Shown piece by piece: positions 9,092 to 19,338 of a stretch of DNA of 32,975 nucleotides. The notes under the pieces were generated by a model, which made no database searches, was not told where the DNA came from, and saw nothing but the letters and a program-made list of their open reading frames with translations. Positions within the stretch are counted from its first letter, which is position 1. Each line of letters starts with the position of its first letter. The position numbers and the translations under genes were made by a program. Source of the DNA: Methanohalobium sp. (lineage in GTDB: Archaea; Halobacteriota; Methanosarcinia; Methanosarcinales; Methanosarcinaceae); NCBI RefSeq assembly GCF_018609725.1, contig NZ_JAHENT010000109.1:1-32975 (forward strand). The letters run 5' to 3'.

Positions 9092-12000
9092 TGCCGAAAC
9101 AGGACGACATCAAAAAAGTTTTACTTATAGGCTCAGGTCCAATCACCATAGGTCAAGCGGCTGAATTTGATTTCTCCGGAAGCCAGGCTTGTAGGGCTTT
9201 AAGAGAAGAAGGTATTGACGTTGTACTTGTAAACTCAAACCCCGCCACTATAATGACAGACCCAGAAATGGCGGATTCAGTCTACATTGAACCACTTGAA
9301 CCCAGAGTTGTAGAAAAAATTATAGAAAGAGAACGTCCTGACGGCATCATAGCAGGTCTTGGAGGACAAACCGGGTTAAATGTTACAAGTGAATTATCCG
9401 ATCTTGGTGCACTTGAAAAATACAATGTCAAACTTCTGGGAACTCCTCTTGATGCAATAACCAATACTGAAGACAGAGAACTTTTTAAAGAGAAAATGGG
9501 AGATATTGGTGAAAAAGTTCCACAGAGTAAAGCAATTTCTTCCCTAAAAGAAGCAGAAGAAATGATTGATGAGCTCGGACTGCCGCTGATTGTCAGACCT
9601 GCCTATACTCTGGGTGGTGCAGGCGGTGGTATCGCCCACACCAAGGAACAGCTTTTTGAAATCGTTGAAAGAGGGCTTAGAAGGAGTCGAATCCATCAGG
9701 TACTGGTTGAAGAAAGCGTACTCGGATGGAAGGAATATGAATACGAGGTCATGCGCGATTCAAACGATACCTGTGTTATTATCTGTAACATGGAAAACTT
9801 CGACCCTATGGGTATTCATACAGGCGAATCCATTGTGGTAACACCGTCCCAGACACTTAGCGATGAAGAACATCAGATGCTTCGTTCTTCAGCGATAAAT
9901 ATTATCCGATCTTTCGGAATTGAAGGTGGCTGTAACATCCAGTTTGCAGTTAAAGATGGAGACTACAGGGTAGTTGAAGTTAACCCCCGTGTATCACGTT
10001 CTTCTGCACTTGCATCCAAAGCAACTGGTTATCCCATTGCAAGAGTTACTGCAAAAATCGCCATTGGAATGACACTTGATGAAATACCAAACGATGTAAC
10101 CAAAAAGACACCTGCTTCCTTTGAACCAACTATTGATTATGTTGTCACAAAGATTCCAAGGTGGCCTTTTGATAAATTTGTTACAGCAGATAAAACCCTT
10201 TCAACATCCATGAAGAGTACCGGTGAAGTAATGGCCATAGGTAGAACGATTGAAGAATCTATGTTGAAAGCCATCCGTTCCCTTGATATAGACATACAAA
10301 CCAGGGTTACATGGGATGAAAATGAAATTATCACTCTTCTAAAAACCCCCACAAGCAACCGATTGTTTGTTATTTTCCAGGCTTTAAGGAGCGGATATAC
10401 AGTAGAAGCCATCAATCAATTCACAGGTATTAGCACTTTCTTCCTCTGGAAAATCAAAAATATTGTAGATATAGAAAAATCGCTACAGGAATATGCAGAA
10501 TCAAATGAAGTCCCTTTGAATTATCTATGTGATTCAAAACGTTTGGGAATTACTGATTCACGGATTGCAGAATTGACAGACAAAACAGAAGAAGAAATCG
10601 GAGATGCCAGAAAAGACAATCAAATTAAGACCACCTACAAAATGGTGGATACCTGTGCTGCAGAATTTGCTGCTGTAACACCCTATTATTATTCATCCTA
10701 TGAAACCATGTGTGAATCCGAACCCACCGATAACAAAAAGATACTGATACTTGGTTCGGGTCCCATTCGTATTGGTCAGGGTATTGAATTTGATTACTGT
10801 ACAGTACATGCTGTATCTGCTATCAGTGAAGAAAACATCGAATCACATATTATCAATAACAATCCTGAAACAGTGTCTACAGATTATGATACCTCTGATA
10901 AACTGTTCTTTGAACCTCTGACATTGGAAGATGTGGTGAATGTTATAGAAAAAGAGCAACCTGACGGTGTACTGGTTCAATTTGGTGGTCAGACTTCCGT
11001 TAATATTTCCATACCACTACAGCATGAACTTGAACGCAGGAATGATTTAAAAACTAAAATATTTGGAACCTCTCCCGATAAAATCGATACTGCAGAAGAC
11101 AGAGACAAATTTTATGCCCTTATGAAAGAACTCGGTATTAATCAGCCAGATGGTAAATATGCTCTTTCACAGGGAGAAGCGATAAACTTTGCTACAGAAA
11201 TCGGTTATCCTGTCCTTGTAAGACCTTCATATGTGCTCGGTGGAAGGGCGATGGAGATTGTATACGATGAGGAAGAACTGAAAAGGTATCTCAGGGAATC
11301 TGTCTGTGTTTCAAAGGATAACCCGATTTTAATCGATGACTTCCTTGAAGGAGCGGTTGAAATCGACGTGGATGCTGTATGTGATGGTGAAAATGTACTC
11401 ATCGGTGCGATAATGGAGCACATTGAAGAAGCAGGGGTGCATTCAGGAGATTCTGCATGTGTTATACCACCACAGAGTCTTTCTGAAGAAACATTGGAAA
11501 TCGTCCGTGACTATACCCGCAAAATAGCACTGTCACTCGATGTCAAAGGACTGATTAACATACAGATGGCAAAAAGAGACGGAGAAGTCTATGTTCTTGA
11601 AGCAAATCCGCGTTCCAGCCGAACAATACCTTTTGTATCAAAAGCTGTAGGTATACCACTTGCAAAAATAGCGGCACAGGTCATTATGGGTCATAAACTG
11701 AAAGATCTCGGGTATGCACTGGACAAAGAACCAGATGTAAAACATATTTCAGTTAAAGAAGTTGTCCTGCCATTTGATAAACTGCCAGGTGTCGACCCTG
11801 TTCTTGGCCCTGAAATGAAGAGTACTGGTGAAGTTATGGGTGTGGACTACAATTTTGGACGTGCTTTCTTCAAAGCCCAGTTGAGTGCAGACAATCTATT
11901 ACCCCAAACTGGAAAAGTGTTCCTATCAATCCGAGATGAGGATAAAGAAAAGATTGTAAACGTTGCTCGTAAGATGCAGGACGCAGGTATCGAACTCATG

Positions 12001-12318
12001 GGTACTCACGGAACTGCCAATTATCTGGCAGAACATGGAATAATTGTAGAATCCGTCAAGAAAGTGCATGATGGAAGTCCAAACGTAATCGACATGATGA
12101 GAAGAGATGAAGTATCTCTTATCATTAACACACCTACAAGCAAACAATCCAGAAAAGACGGTTATCAAATACGCAGAGCAGCGGTTGATTTTAAAGTGCC
12201 CTATATAACAACCATCCAGGCAGCTATTGCTGCAGCAGAAGCTATCGAAGCTATGAAGAACAATGACATTACTATAAAGTCGATTAATGAATACCATGAA
12301 GAGGTAACACAGGGTTGA
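9088..12318 (+). CDS. carB: Carbamoyl phosphate synthase large subunit
   Basis: CarB makes carbamoyl phosphate from bicarbonate, ammonia and two ATP. The 1076 residues show the duplicated layout: first ATP-grasp half from ILLIGSGPI-type start ([19 protein letters not shown]), an oligomerisation region around 400-550, a second half starting [19 protein letters not shown] near residue 550, and a C-terminal MGS-like allosteric domain in the last 140 residues. A near-perfect ribosome site, GGAGGTGATCT, directly precedes ATG 9088 inside the end of carA, so the two subunits are translationally coupled. The gene is full length, unlike the split carB of some archaea. Confidence 0.96.
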   Translation: MMPKQDDIKKVLLIGSGPITIGQAAEFDFSGSQACRALREEGIDVVLVNSNPATIMTDPEMADSVYIEPLEPRVVEKIIERERPDGIIAGLGGQTGLNVTSELSDLGALEKYNVKLLGTPLDAITNTEDRELFKEKMGDIGEKVPQSKAISSLKEAEEMIDELGLPLIVRPAYTLGGAGGGIAHTKEQLFEIVERGLRRSRIHQVLVEESVLGWKEYEYEVMRDSNDTCVIICNMENFDPMGIHTGESIVVTPSQTLSDEEHQMLRSSAINIIRSFGIEGGCNIQFAVKDGDYRVVEVNPRVSRSSALASKATGYPIARVTAKIAIGMTLDEIPNDVTKKTPASFEPTIDYVVTKIPRWPFDKFVTADKTLSTSMKSTGEVMAIGRTIEESMLKAIRSLDIDIQTRVTWDENEIITLLKTPTSNRLFVIFQALRSGYTVEAINQFTGISTFFLWKIKNIVDIEKSLQEYAESNEVPLNYLCDSKRLGITDSRIAELTDKTEEEIGDARKDNQIKTTYKMVDTCAAEFAAVTPYYYSSYETMCESEPTDNKKILILGSGPIRIGQGIEFDYCTVHAVSAISEENIESHIINNNPETVSTDYDTSDKLFFEPLTLEDVVNVIEKEQPDGVLVQFGGQTSVNISIPLQHELERRNDLKTKIFGTSPDKIDTAEDRDKFYALMKELGINQPDGKYALSQGEAINFATEIGYPVLVRPSYVLGGRAMEIVYDEEELKRYLRESVCVSKDNPILIDDFLEGAVEIDVDAVCDGENVLIGAIMEHIEEAGVHSGDSACVIPPQSLSEETLEIVRDYTRKIALSLDVKGLINIQMAKRDGEVYVLEANPRSSRTIPFVSKAVGIPLAKIAAQVIMGHKLKDLGYALDKEPDVKHISVKEVVLPFDKLPGVDPVLGPEMKSTGEVMGVDYNFGRAFFKAQLSADNLLPQTGKVFLSIRDEDKEKIVNVARKMQDAGIELMGTHGTANYLAEHGIIVESVKKVHDGSPNVIDMMRRDEVSLIINTPTSKQSRKDGYQIRRAAVDFKVPYITTIQAAIAAAEAIEAMKNNDITIKSINEYHEEVTQG

Positions 12319-12324
12319 TTTAAT

Positions 12325-13512
12325 ATGCCAGAGCCAAAAAAAGTAGTTTTAGCGTATTCAGGAGGACTTGATACATCAGTATGTATCCCTCTTTTAAAAG
12401 AAGAATACGGCTATGATGAAGTTATAACAGTTGCAGTAAATGTTGGACAGCCCGAGGAAGAGATTAAAGAAGCAGATGAAAAGGCTGAAAAAATCAGTGA
12501 CAAACATTATACAATTGATGCCAGAAAAGAGTTTGTCAATGACTATATCTTCCCGCTTATCAAAGCAAACGGTGATTATGAAGGATATGTAATGGGTACA
12601 TCTGTTGCACGTCCATTGATTGCCAAAAAAGTGGTGGAAGTTGCTGAAAAAGAAAAAGCAAGTGCTCTTTCCCATGGATGCACTGGCAAAGGCAATGACC
12701 AGCTCCGCTTTGAAGCGATTTTCAGGCTAACCGACCTTGAAGTGATTGCTCCTATGCGGGATATGAATCTCACCCGCGAATGGGAAATTGAATACGCAAA
12801 AAAACATGGGATACCTGTCTCTGTTACTACCGGTGAACCGTGGAGCATAGATGAGAACATATGGAGCCGGAGTATAGAAGGTGGAAAACTTGAAGACCCT
12901 TCATGTGCTCCTCCACAGGAAATCTACAGCTGGACAGTATCACCGGATGATGCTCCTGAAGCACAGGCGATGGTAATCGGATTCGATAATGGTGTCCCTG
13001 TGTCCCTTGACGGAAATGAGATAGATGGAGTTAAACTCATACAACAACTAAACAATATCGCTGGCTCACACGGTATAGGCAGGACTGACATGATAGAAGA
13101 CCGGGTTCTTGGTTTAAAAGCCAGAGAAAATTATGAACATCCTGCAGCAACCGTACTCCTGACAGCTCATCAGGATCTGGAAAAACTGGTACTTACCCGT
13201 TCAGAACTCAGGTTTAAGACTGATGTCGATTCCCAGTGGTCAGAACTTGCATATTATGGACTTGTTGATGAGCCTTTATATACAGACCTCAATGAATTCA
13301 TTAACAAAACACAGGAACGTGTTACAGGAAAAGTAATAGTAAAACTGCACAAAGGCAATGTCAGTGTTCTGGCTCGAAGTTCACCATATGCATTGTATTC
13401 AGAAGAATTTGTATCCTTTGACAGCAAAACCATTGATCAGAAGGATGCTGAAGGGTTTGCTAAATATTATGGATTCCAGTCCCGCCTATACAAAAAATTT
13501 GTAGAGAAATAA
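12325..13512 (+). CDS. argG: Argininosuccinate synthase
   Basis: ArgG joins citrulline and aspartate with ATP to give argininosuccinate, the penultimate step of arginine synthesis. The ATP pyrophosphatase loop AYSGGLDTS is at residues 10-18, and later family motifs include [23 protein letters not shown] and [13 protein letters not shown]. Length (395) is normal. It begins six bases after the carB stop, so carA-carB-argG form one operon in which carbamoyl phosphate supply is tied to arginine. The following ArgH step releases fumarate, which the fumarase/fumarate reductase genes further along could consume. A T-rich run (13533-13540) follows the stop and may end transcription. Confidence 0.96.
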   Translation: MPEPKKVVLAYSGGLDTSVCIPLLKEEYGYDEVITVAVNVGQPEEEIKEADEKAEKISDKHYTIDARKEFVNDYIFPLIKANGDYEGYVMGTSVARPLIAKKVVEVAEKEKASALSHGCTGKGNDQLRFEAIFRLTDLEVIAPMRDMNLTREWEIEYAKKHGIPVSVTTGEPWSIDENIWSRSIEGGKLEDPSCAPPQEIYSWTVSPDDAPEAQAMVIGFDNGVPVSLDGNEIDGVKLIQQLNNIAGSHGIGRTDMIEDRVLGLKARENYEHPAATVLLTAHQDLEKLVLTRSELRFKTDVDSQWSELAYYGLVDEPLYTDLNEFINKTQERVTGKVIVKLHKGNVSVLARSSPYALYSEEFVSFDSKTIDQKDAEGFAKYYGFQSRLYKKFVEK

Positions 13513-13552
13513 TTCACTATACTTCTCCTTTCTTATTTTTGTATCATTACTA

Positions 13553-13560
13553 TTTTTATA
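13553..13560 (+). promoter_or_regulatory. TATA box for a probably leaderless transcript
   Basis: TTTTTATA followed by AGG stands about 30 bases before ATG 13590. There is no ribosome site in front of that ATG, which fits a leaderless mRNA. Confidence 0.35.
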
Positions 13561-13589
13561 AGGTTAAATCATATTTTATCCCGAATCAA

Positions 13590-14168
13590 ATGATTCAAAG
13601 AAAACTTTTTAAGGAGTACTTGAGAAAAGTTATTCATCTTATATCTGTTCTTATTATTGTAATTTATGCATTTCTTGGTAAACAGATAGTTCTTATACTT
13701 CTGCTTGTATCTCTGGTTTTTTTCCTTGTACTTGAATACATCCGGATTGAAAAATCCATAAAACTTCCAATGTTACATGTTTTATATCGTAACAGTGAAA
13801 AAAATCACCTTGGAGGACATGTATTTCTTACTATTGGTGCTATTATATCCATTGCGATGTTTAGTAAACAGGTCGCTTTTGCCTGTATTCTTATGACAAC
13901 TCTGGGTGATTTATGTGCGGCTCTTGTAGGCAAAACATTTGGAAATACAAAACTTCCATATAATGATAAATCACTGGAAGGAAGTACTTCCGAGTTTGTG
14001 GTTGACCTGGCAATAGGGTTTGCTTTTACCGGTAACTGGATAATAGCTGTGGGAATGGCATTTGTTGCTACTGTCGTTGAGACCACTGTGGTAAGGATAG
14101 ATGATAACTTAATGATACCAATGTTTTCCGGTATAACCGGTGAAATTTTGTTATATTTAGTTTTTTAA
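13590..14168 (+). CDS. Dolichol kinase / VTE5 / DGK1-family membrane protein
   Basis: Integral membrane protein of the CTP-dependent lipid kinase family (dolichol kinase, phytol kinase, yeast diacylglycerol kinase) and related cytidylyltransferases. It has about six hydrophobic segments, an N-terminal RKVIHL motif, and the family signature TLGDLCAALVGKTFG followed by KSLEGSTSEF. In archaea such proteins probably phosphorylate polyprenol or geranylgeraniol-type lipids; the exact substrate cannot be read. I prefer ATG 13590 (192 residues) over TTG 13539, because a TATA box lies between them. It follows argG after a T-rich stretch and appears to have its own promoter. Confidence 0.75.
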   Translation: MIQRKLFKEYLRKVIHLISVLIIVIYAFLGKQIVLILLLVSLVFFLVLEYIRIEKSIKLPMLHVLYRNSEKNHLGGHVFLTIGAIISIAMFSKQVAFACILMTTLGDLCAALVGKTFGNTKLPYNDKSLEGSTSEFVVDLAIGFAFTGNWIIAVGMAFVATVVETTVVRIDDNLMIPMFSGITGEILLYLVF

Positions 14169-14203
14169 CCAGTGGATAAAAACTTATTAGTATCTACAAA
14201 TCG

Positions 14204-16879
14204 ATGTTATATTTTATGAGTGGGGGGAATAAGTGGTATCATTCAGATTATGTTGAGGTATTTGAAAAACTGGAGAGCAGTAGAGACGGTCTTGAACAGT
14301 CTGAGGCAAAAAAAAGACTTTCTACTGACGGATACAATGAAGTAGAAGCAAAAAAAGAACATAGTGAGATTTACAAATTTTTAAAACAGTTCGCCAGCCC
14401 ACTGATATATATCCTTATGGCTGCTGCAATAATTACATTTTTCCTTGAAAAATACATTGACACTGCTGTTATATTAAGTGTTGTTATTGCAAACTCCATC
14501 ATTGGCTATATTCAGGAGAGTAAAGCTGAAAATGCTCTTGAATCATTGTCCAAAATGCTTGTACCTGAAGCTACTGTCATAAGAGACGGTCAGAGAAAGG
14601 TAATTCCCAGTAAAGAACTTGTAGTGGGAGATGTAGTCATATTGGAATCAGGTAGCAGAATACCTGCCGATATTAGACTTTTTTATGTAAAAAACCTGAG
14701 AGTTGATGAATCTCCTCTAACCGGTGAATCCGTACCTGTTGAAAAAAAAACCAGAGCAATTGATGAAGACAGCATCCCGCTTGGCGACCAGATAAATCTG
14801 TCATTTGCAGGGACGTTTGTAAGCGAAGGTCTTGGACGTGGTGTAGTAATAGCCACTGGTGAAGATACTGAAATCGGAAAAATATCCCAATCTATAAGAG
14901 AGAGTGAAGAAATCTCAACACCACTTGTCCAAAAAATAGCAAGGTTTGGAGTTTTTCTCTCGGTTGCCATTCTTGTAATATCTGTATTTGTCTTTTTTAT
15001 AGGATTATTGCAGGGTTTTGATGCAGTTGAGACGTTCCTTGCGGCAGTTAGCCTTGCAGTTGCTGCAATACCAGAAGGCCTGCCTGCAACCATTACTATT
15101 TCTTTTGCCATCGGTATTAAAGCAATGGCATCGCGTAATTCCATAATCCGAAGCCTTCCTGCTGTAGAAACACTGGGTTCGGCTACTGTCATATGTTCGG
15201 ATAAAACAGGAACTTTAACCAAGAACCAGATGACTGTTACAGAAATCTATACCGCAACAGGTACAACTTACAATGTTACTGGCTCAGGATATTCATCAAA
15301 AGGAAATTTCATTCTGGACAATGAAAACGTTGATCCAAAAAATGACCTAGTGTTGCTGGAAACTCTGAAAACCGGTTATTTGTGCAATGATGCTTCATTT
15401 AAAGATGGAGATGTGGTTGGTGACCCTACAGAGGGAGCTTTAATGGTGTCTGCTCTCAAAGCCGGTAAGTTCTACATTCCAAGGTTGGATGTTATACCCT
15501 TCGAATCGGGAAAACGCATCATGGCTACTCTAAATGAAGATTCAGAAGGGAATAGGATAATCTATGTAAAAGGATCACCTGAAAAAATAATGGAACTGTC
15601 CCAGCACAAATTCGATGGTAAAAACGAGATTGATATTGATGTCAATGCACTGTCCGAGATTAAAAAAAGTTCAGAGAAAATGGCTACCCAGGGACTTCGT
15701 GTCATTGGAATGGCATATATGAAAGTAGAAAAGGACAGAGAGAGAATCGATTATTCAGACCTTGATGATCTGGTATTCCTCGGATTACAGGGTATCATAG
15801 ACCCGCCCAGAGAAGAAGTCAAGGAATCAATCAATAAATGCAAAACTGCTGGTATCCGGGTTATCATGATTACTGGAGACCATACATTAACAGCCCACTC
15901 AATAGCCCGGCAACTCGGAATCGAAACAGAAAAAGCAGTTTCCGGCAGTGATATTGATGATATGACCGATGAACAGTTAAAAGATACGCTTAAAAACGTT
16001 TCTGTTTTTGCCAGAACATCTCCAGAGCACAAGTCAAGAATTGTAAAGCTTCTAAAATCTGAGGGGGACATTATAGCGGTAACAGGAGACGGTATAAATG
16101 ATGCTCCAGCCCTGAAAAATGCGGATATCGGTATATCCATGGGTGCATCAGGTACAGAGGTTGCACGTGAAGCTTCTGACATGGTTCTTGTAGATGACAA
16201 CTTTGCATCTATAGTAGCAGCTGTCGAAGAAGGACGTGATGTATACAACAAAATCCAGAAACTGATTATATGGATGCTGCCTACCAATGGAGGTCAAGCA
16301 CTTACCGTTGTATCGGCTATTATTCTTGGTATCACTCTACCGTTACTTCCGCTGCACATACTCTGGATAAACACTATAACTACTATCGGACTCGGTGTTA
16401 CCATATCTGCTGAACCTCGAGCAAAAGGTCTGCTGGATTATCCACCACGACCCACAGGAGAACCTCTTTTAACACAATTCATAAAAAAAAGAATCGGATT
16501 TGTGTCTATACTGATGGTTTCTGCTGCATTCTTCCTGTTTACTCTGGAGATGTTTTCCAGTAATGAATTACCTGCAGCACGAACTACAGCACTAAACACC
16601 ATTGTATTTATTCAGATATCCTATCTGTTCAATATCAAATCCCTTCATGGTTATGTATTTGATGAGCTGTTTTCCAACAAATATATGCTTATAGGAATAG
16701 GGGGTGTTATCGGACTTCAGATGCTGCTAACTTATCACCCATTCATGAACCTGATATTTGATACTGCACCTATTGGATTGTACAACTGGTCGTGGATTAT
16801 AACAGTAGCAATTGTTGTGTTCTTTATCATAGAATTGGAAAAGTATATATATAGATGGATAGAAAAAAGAAATACTTAA
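14204..16879 (+). CDS. P2-type cation-transporting P-type ATPase with altered ion-site residues
   Basis: ATP-driven cation pump of the cytoplasmic membrane, 891 residues. Present in order: N-terminal cation-ATPase domain, actuator motif TGESVP, PEGLP in TM4 (290-294), phosphorylation motif DKTGTLT (D333), hinge motif TGDGINDAPAL, then four C-terminal membrane helices. Ca2+ pumps use N768, E771 and D800 (SERCA numbering); at matching places this protein has N-G-G-Q in TM5 and N723-T-I-T-T in TM6, so the TM5 Glu is Gln and the TM6 Asp is Thr. The cation is therefore uncertain; H+, Na+ or another ion is possible. ATG 14216 is an alternative start (a weak TATA-like AACTTATTA lies near 14181). It converges with tfrB. 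Confidence 0.88.
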   Translation: MLYFMSGGNKWYHSDYVEVFEKLESSRDGLEQSEAKKRLSTDGYNEVEAKKEHSEIYKFLKQFASPLIYILMAAAIITFFLEKYIDTAVILSVVIANSIIGYIQESKAENALESLSKMLVPEATVIRDGQRKVIPSKELVVGDVVILESGSRIPADIRLFYVKNLRVDESPLTGESVPVEKKTRAIDEDSIPLGDQINLSFAGTFVSEGLGRGVVIATGEDTEIGKISQSIRESEEISTPLVQKIARFGVFLSVAILVISVFVFFIGLLQGFDAVETFLAAVSLAVAAIPEGLPATITISFAIGIKAMASRNSIIRSLPAVETLGSATVICSDKTGTLTKNQMTVTEIYTATGTTYNVTGSGYSSKGNFILDNENVDPKNDLVLLETLKTGYLCNDASFKDGDVVGDPTEGALMVSALKAGKFYIPRLDVIPFESGKRIMATLNEDSEGNRIIYVKGSPEKIMELSQHKFDGKNEIDIDVNALSEIKKSSEKMATQGLRVIGMAYMKVEKDRERIDYSDLDDLVFLGLQGIIDPPREEVKESINKCKTAGIRVIMITGDHTLTAHSIARQLGIETEKAVSGSDIDDMTDEQLKDTLKNVSVFARTSPEHKSRIVKLLKSEGDIIAVTGDGINDAPALKNADIGISMGASGTEVAREASDMVLVDDNFASIVAAVEEGRDVYNKIQKLIIWMLPTNGGQALTVVSAIILGITLPLLPLHILWINTITTIGLGVTISAEPRAKGLLDYPPRPTGEPLLTQFIKKRIGFVSILMVSAAFFLFTLEMFSSNELPAARTTALNTIVFIQISYLFNIKSLHGYVFDELFSNKYMLIGIGGVIGLQMLLTYHPFMNLIFDTAPIGLYNWSWIITVAIVVFFIIELEKYIYRWIEKRNT

Positions 16880-16895
16880 CAAAACCTATAGTCTT

Positions 16896-17648
16896 TTATT
16901 TTTCAGATATTTGCCTGCGCATTTGTTTAATTGCTTTGGTTGGTGGTACTTTTTTGGGACAAACTGCAACACATTTATATACCAAATCACAACCCCATAC
17001 ACCTGATGGAGAATCCACGATATTATACCGTTGAAGTTTGCTTTTTTCTAACTCCCTCGGGTCTAACTGAAATCTCCATGCTCTGGCAAGCCCTGCAGGG
17101 CTTAAATATTTATCATCTCTTGTTGCAGCCGGACATATACCATGACATACCGCACACAGGATACAATTAGTATATTTTTCCAATTTTTTCTGGGTTGCTG
17201 GCTCTATCAGATGTTTTTTATCATAATTTTCTTCTGCCGTTATCCAAGGTTGCACTGAATCCACAAGACTGTAGAAATGCTCCATATCAACAACAAGGTC
17301 TCGTATTACTCCGAGATTGGGTAACGGTTCAATCAACACCCTATCATTTGATTCTTTACTGGATTGAGGAGAGGTGAGAATCTGGTCGGATTTCAGACTG
17401 GATATATCCTCTTTTTTAACATCCCCTACCAGTTTTTTACAGGCAAGTCGAGGCACTTTATTTATAAGCATGGCACAACTACCACATACTGCACCCCTGC
17501 AGGCGAACCTGAAACAAAGACTCCCATCCAATTTTTCTTGTATTTCAAATAATGCTTCCAAAACATTCATTCCAGGTTTTTCTTCCACATGGAATGTATC
17601 ATACCAGATTTTATCATCTTCCTGACGTTTGATGTTTAAAGTAACCAT
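16896..17648 (-). CDS. tfrB: Fumarate reductase/succinate dehydrogenase iron-sulfur subunit
   Basis: Carries electrons between an unknown partner and the flavoprotein. An N-terminal [2Fe-2S] plant-ferredoxin domain has C50, C55, C58, C70; the C-terminal domain has C162-x2-C165-x2-C168-x3-C172 and C220, C226, C230, the full set for one [4Fe-4S] and one [3Fe-4S] cluster. At 250 residues it ends where SdhB/FrdB ends and lacks the HdrB-like CCG domain that extends thiol:fumarate reductase TfrB of Methanothermobacter. No membrane anchor gene follows. It begins 13 bases after tfrA. The symbol follows methanogen usage; sdhB or frdB would be equally justified from sequence. Confidence 0.85.
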   Translation of the reverse strand: MVTLNIKRQEDDKIWYDTFHVEEKPGMNVLEALFEIQEKLDGSLCFRFACRGAVCGSCAMLINKVPRLACKKLVGDVKKEDISSLKSDQILTSPQSSKESNDRVLIEPLPNLGVIRDLVVDMEHFYSLVDSVQPWITAEENYDKKHLIEPATQKKLEKYTNCILCAVCHGICPAATRDDKYLSPAGLARAWRFQLDPRELEKSKLQRYNIVDSPSGVWGCDLVYKCVAVCPKKVPPTKAIKQMRRQISEK

Positions 17649-17661
17649 ATTGTACCCCAGT

Positions 17662-19338
17662 TTAATACTCCCTCTTTTCTGAATAGAAACTTGTTATTGT
17701 TACATCCTTGTATTCCAATCTGGGACCTTGGGGAGTGTAGTAAGCAATCGTATGTTTTTTCCAGTTGTTATCGTCCCTTTCAATAAAATCAGTACGGTAA
17801 TGAGCTCCTCTGCTCTCCTGTCTTGCCAGTGCTCCGGTGGCTATAACATGTGCGATATCTACCATTCTTTTCAGTTCAATTGCGTCCAGAAGCTCCAGAT
17901 TGAAAGATTTAGCTCTGCTCTTTACTTTGATTTTTTGAGCCCTGTATTTTAGATTTTTAAGGTCTTCTATTGCATGTTCAAGGTTTTCATGGTTTCTGAA
18001 TACACCCACCTTTTCCTGCATAATATTTTTTAATTCATTTCTGACAGTAGCAAAATTTTCACCGGATTCACCAAACAAATCTGAGAGGAAACGTTTCTCA
18101 TTTTCAAGTTCCTTAATAAGATTTTCATCTTGGGGTATATCTTTATCCTGTATCGATTCTGCAGCATGTTGACCTGCTCTTTTACCGAAAACAAGGGTGT
18201 CAAGAAGTGAATTACCACCAAGCCTGTTTGCACCGTGAACACTTATACAGGCACATTCACCCACAGCATACAATCCATCCATAGGTGTTTTTCCATTTAT
18301 ACTCGATAAAATACCTCCCATAGAATAATGCTGACCGGGCTGTACAGGAATCGGTTTTTTTACGGGGTCTACTCCTGCGAAATCCATTGAAATTTCACGT
18401 ATACCGCTCAATCTCTCCTTTATTAACTGCGGGTCAAGATGTGTAATATCAAGATAAACGTACTCGTTAGAGATGCCTCTTCCTTCATTGATTTCAGTCT
18501 GTATGGCTCTTGCTACTATATCTCTTGGCGCCAGTTCTATGGATTCTGGAGCATAGGATTTCATAAAGCGTTGATGGTTTTTATTGTAAAGATAACCACC
18601 TTCTCCCCGAACACCTTCAGTAATCAGTATATTGGAATCCCATAATGTTGTGGGATGGAACTGTACAAATTCCATATCCTGTAGAGGCACACCTGCTCTG
18701 TAAGCCAGACCTATACCAAAACCCCTGTTGATAATAGAATTTGTAGAGCGTTTGTAGATTCTCCCATATCCACCTGTAGCAATAACTGTTATTTTTGCTT
18801 TAAACACGTCAGGTTCTGAATTGAATATATTGATTGCTACAAATCCGGTACATCTACCGCCATCTGTAACCAATCTGGTAACCATCCACTCAGGATAAAC
18901 TTTGATTCCTGCTTTTAGAACTTGTTCTTGTAAAGTATACAATAGATTATGCCCGGTTTTATCCCCAGCATAGCATGTTCTTGGAAACCCCGCTCCTCCA
19001 AACGGTCGCTGGGCTATTTTGCCATCTTGAGTTCTTGAGAAAGAAGTACCCCAATTATCCATCTCAAGTACTATCTCAGGAGCTTCTTTACATAATATTT
19101 CCACTGCATCCTGATCGGCAAGATAGTCACTGCCTTTTACAGTATCCCATGCATGAGCTTTCCAGCTATCATCAGCACCCAGAGAAGCATTGATACCTCC
19201 CTGTGCAGCCACCGAATGACTACGTATAGGTGAAACCTTTGATATTATAGCTACATCAGCACCCTTTTTATGCGCCTCAAGTGCAGCCCTGAGCCCTGAA
19301 AGTCCTCCTCCAATAACAATAACATCATGATATATCAT
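17662..19338 (-). CDS. tfrA: Fumarate reductase/succinate dehydrogenase flavoprotein subunit
   Basis: Catalyses fumarate/succinate interconversion. The FAD fold begins VIGGGLSG (8-15); RSHSVAAQGGINAS has H41 at the position of the His that binds FAD covalently in SdhA/FrdA; substrate-site motifs QFHPTTL, RGEGGYLYN and HGANRLGGNSLLD are intact, so the enzyme should be active. Length (558) is normal for the family. The ATG overlaps the fumC stop (ATGA) and has a GGTGGGGG ribosome site, so fumC-tfrA-tfrB are one operon. In a methanogen with an incomplete citric acid cycle the likely direction is fumarate reduction, possibly with CoM-SH and CoB-SH as donors; this is inference. Confidence 0.9.
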   Translation of the reverse strand: MIYHDVIVIGGGLSGLRAALEAHKKGADVAIISKVSPIRSHSVAAQGGINASLGADDSWKAHAWDTVKGSDYLADQDAVEILCKEAPEIVLEMDNWGTSFSRTQDGKIAQRPFGGAGFPRTCYAGDKTGHNLLYTLQEQVLKAGIKVYPEWMVTRLVTDGGRCTGFVAINIFNSEPDVFKAKITVIATGGYGRIYKRSTNSIINRGFGIGLAYRAGVPLQDMEFVQFHPTTLWDSNILITEGVRGEGGYLYNKNHQRFMKSYAPESIELAPRDIVARAIQTEINEGRGISNEYVYLDITHLDPQLIKERLSGIREISMDFAGVDPVKKPIPVQPGQHYSMGGILSSINGKTPMDGLYAVGECACISVHGANRLGGNSLLDTLVFGKRAGQHAAESIQDKDIPQDENLIKELENEKRFLSDLFGESGENFATVRNELKNIMQEKVGVFRNHENLEHAIEDLKNLKYRAQKIKVKSRAKSFNLELLDAIELKRMVDIAHVIATGALARQESRGAHYRTDFIERDDNNWKKHTIAYYTPQGPRLEYKDVTITSFYSEKREY

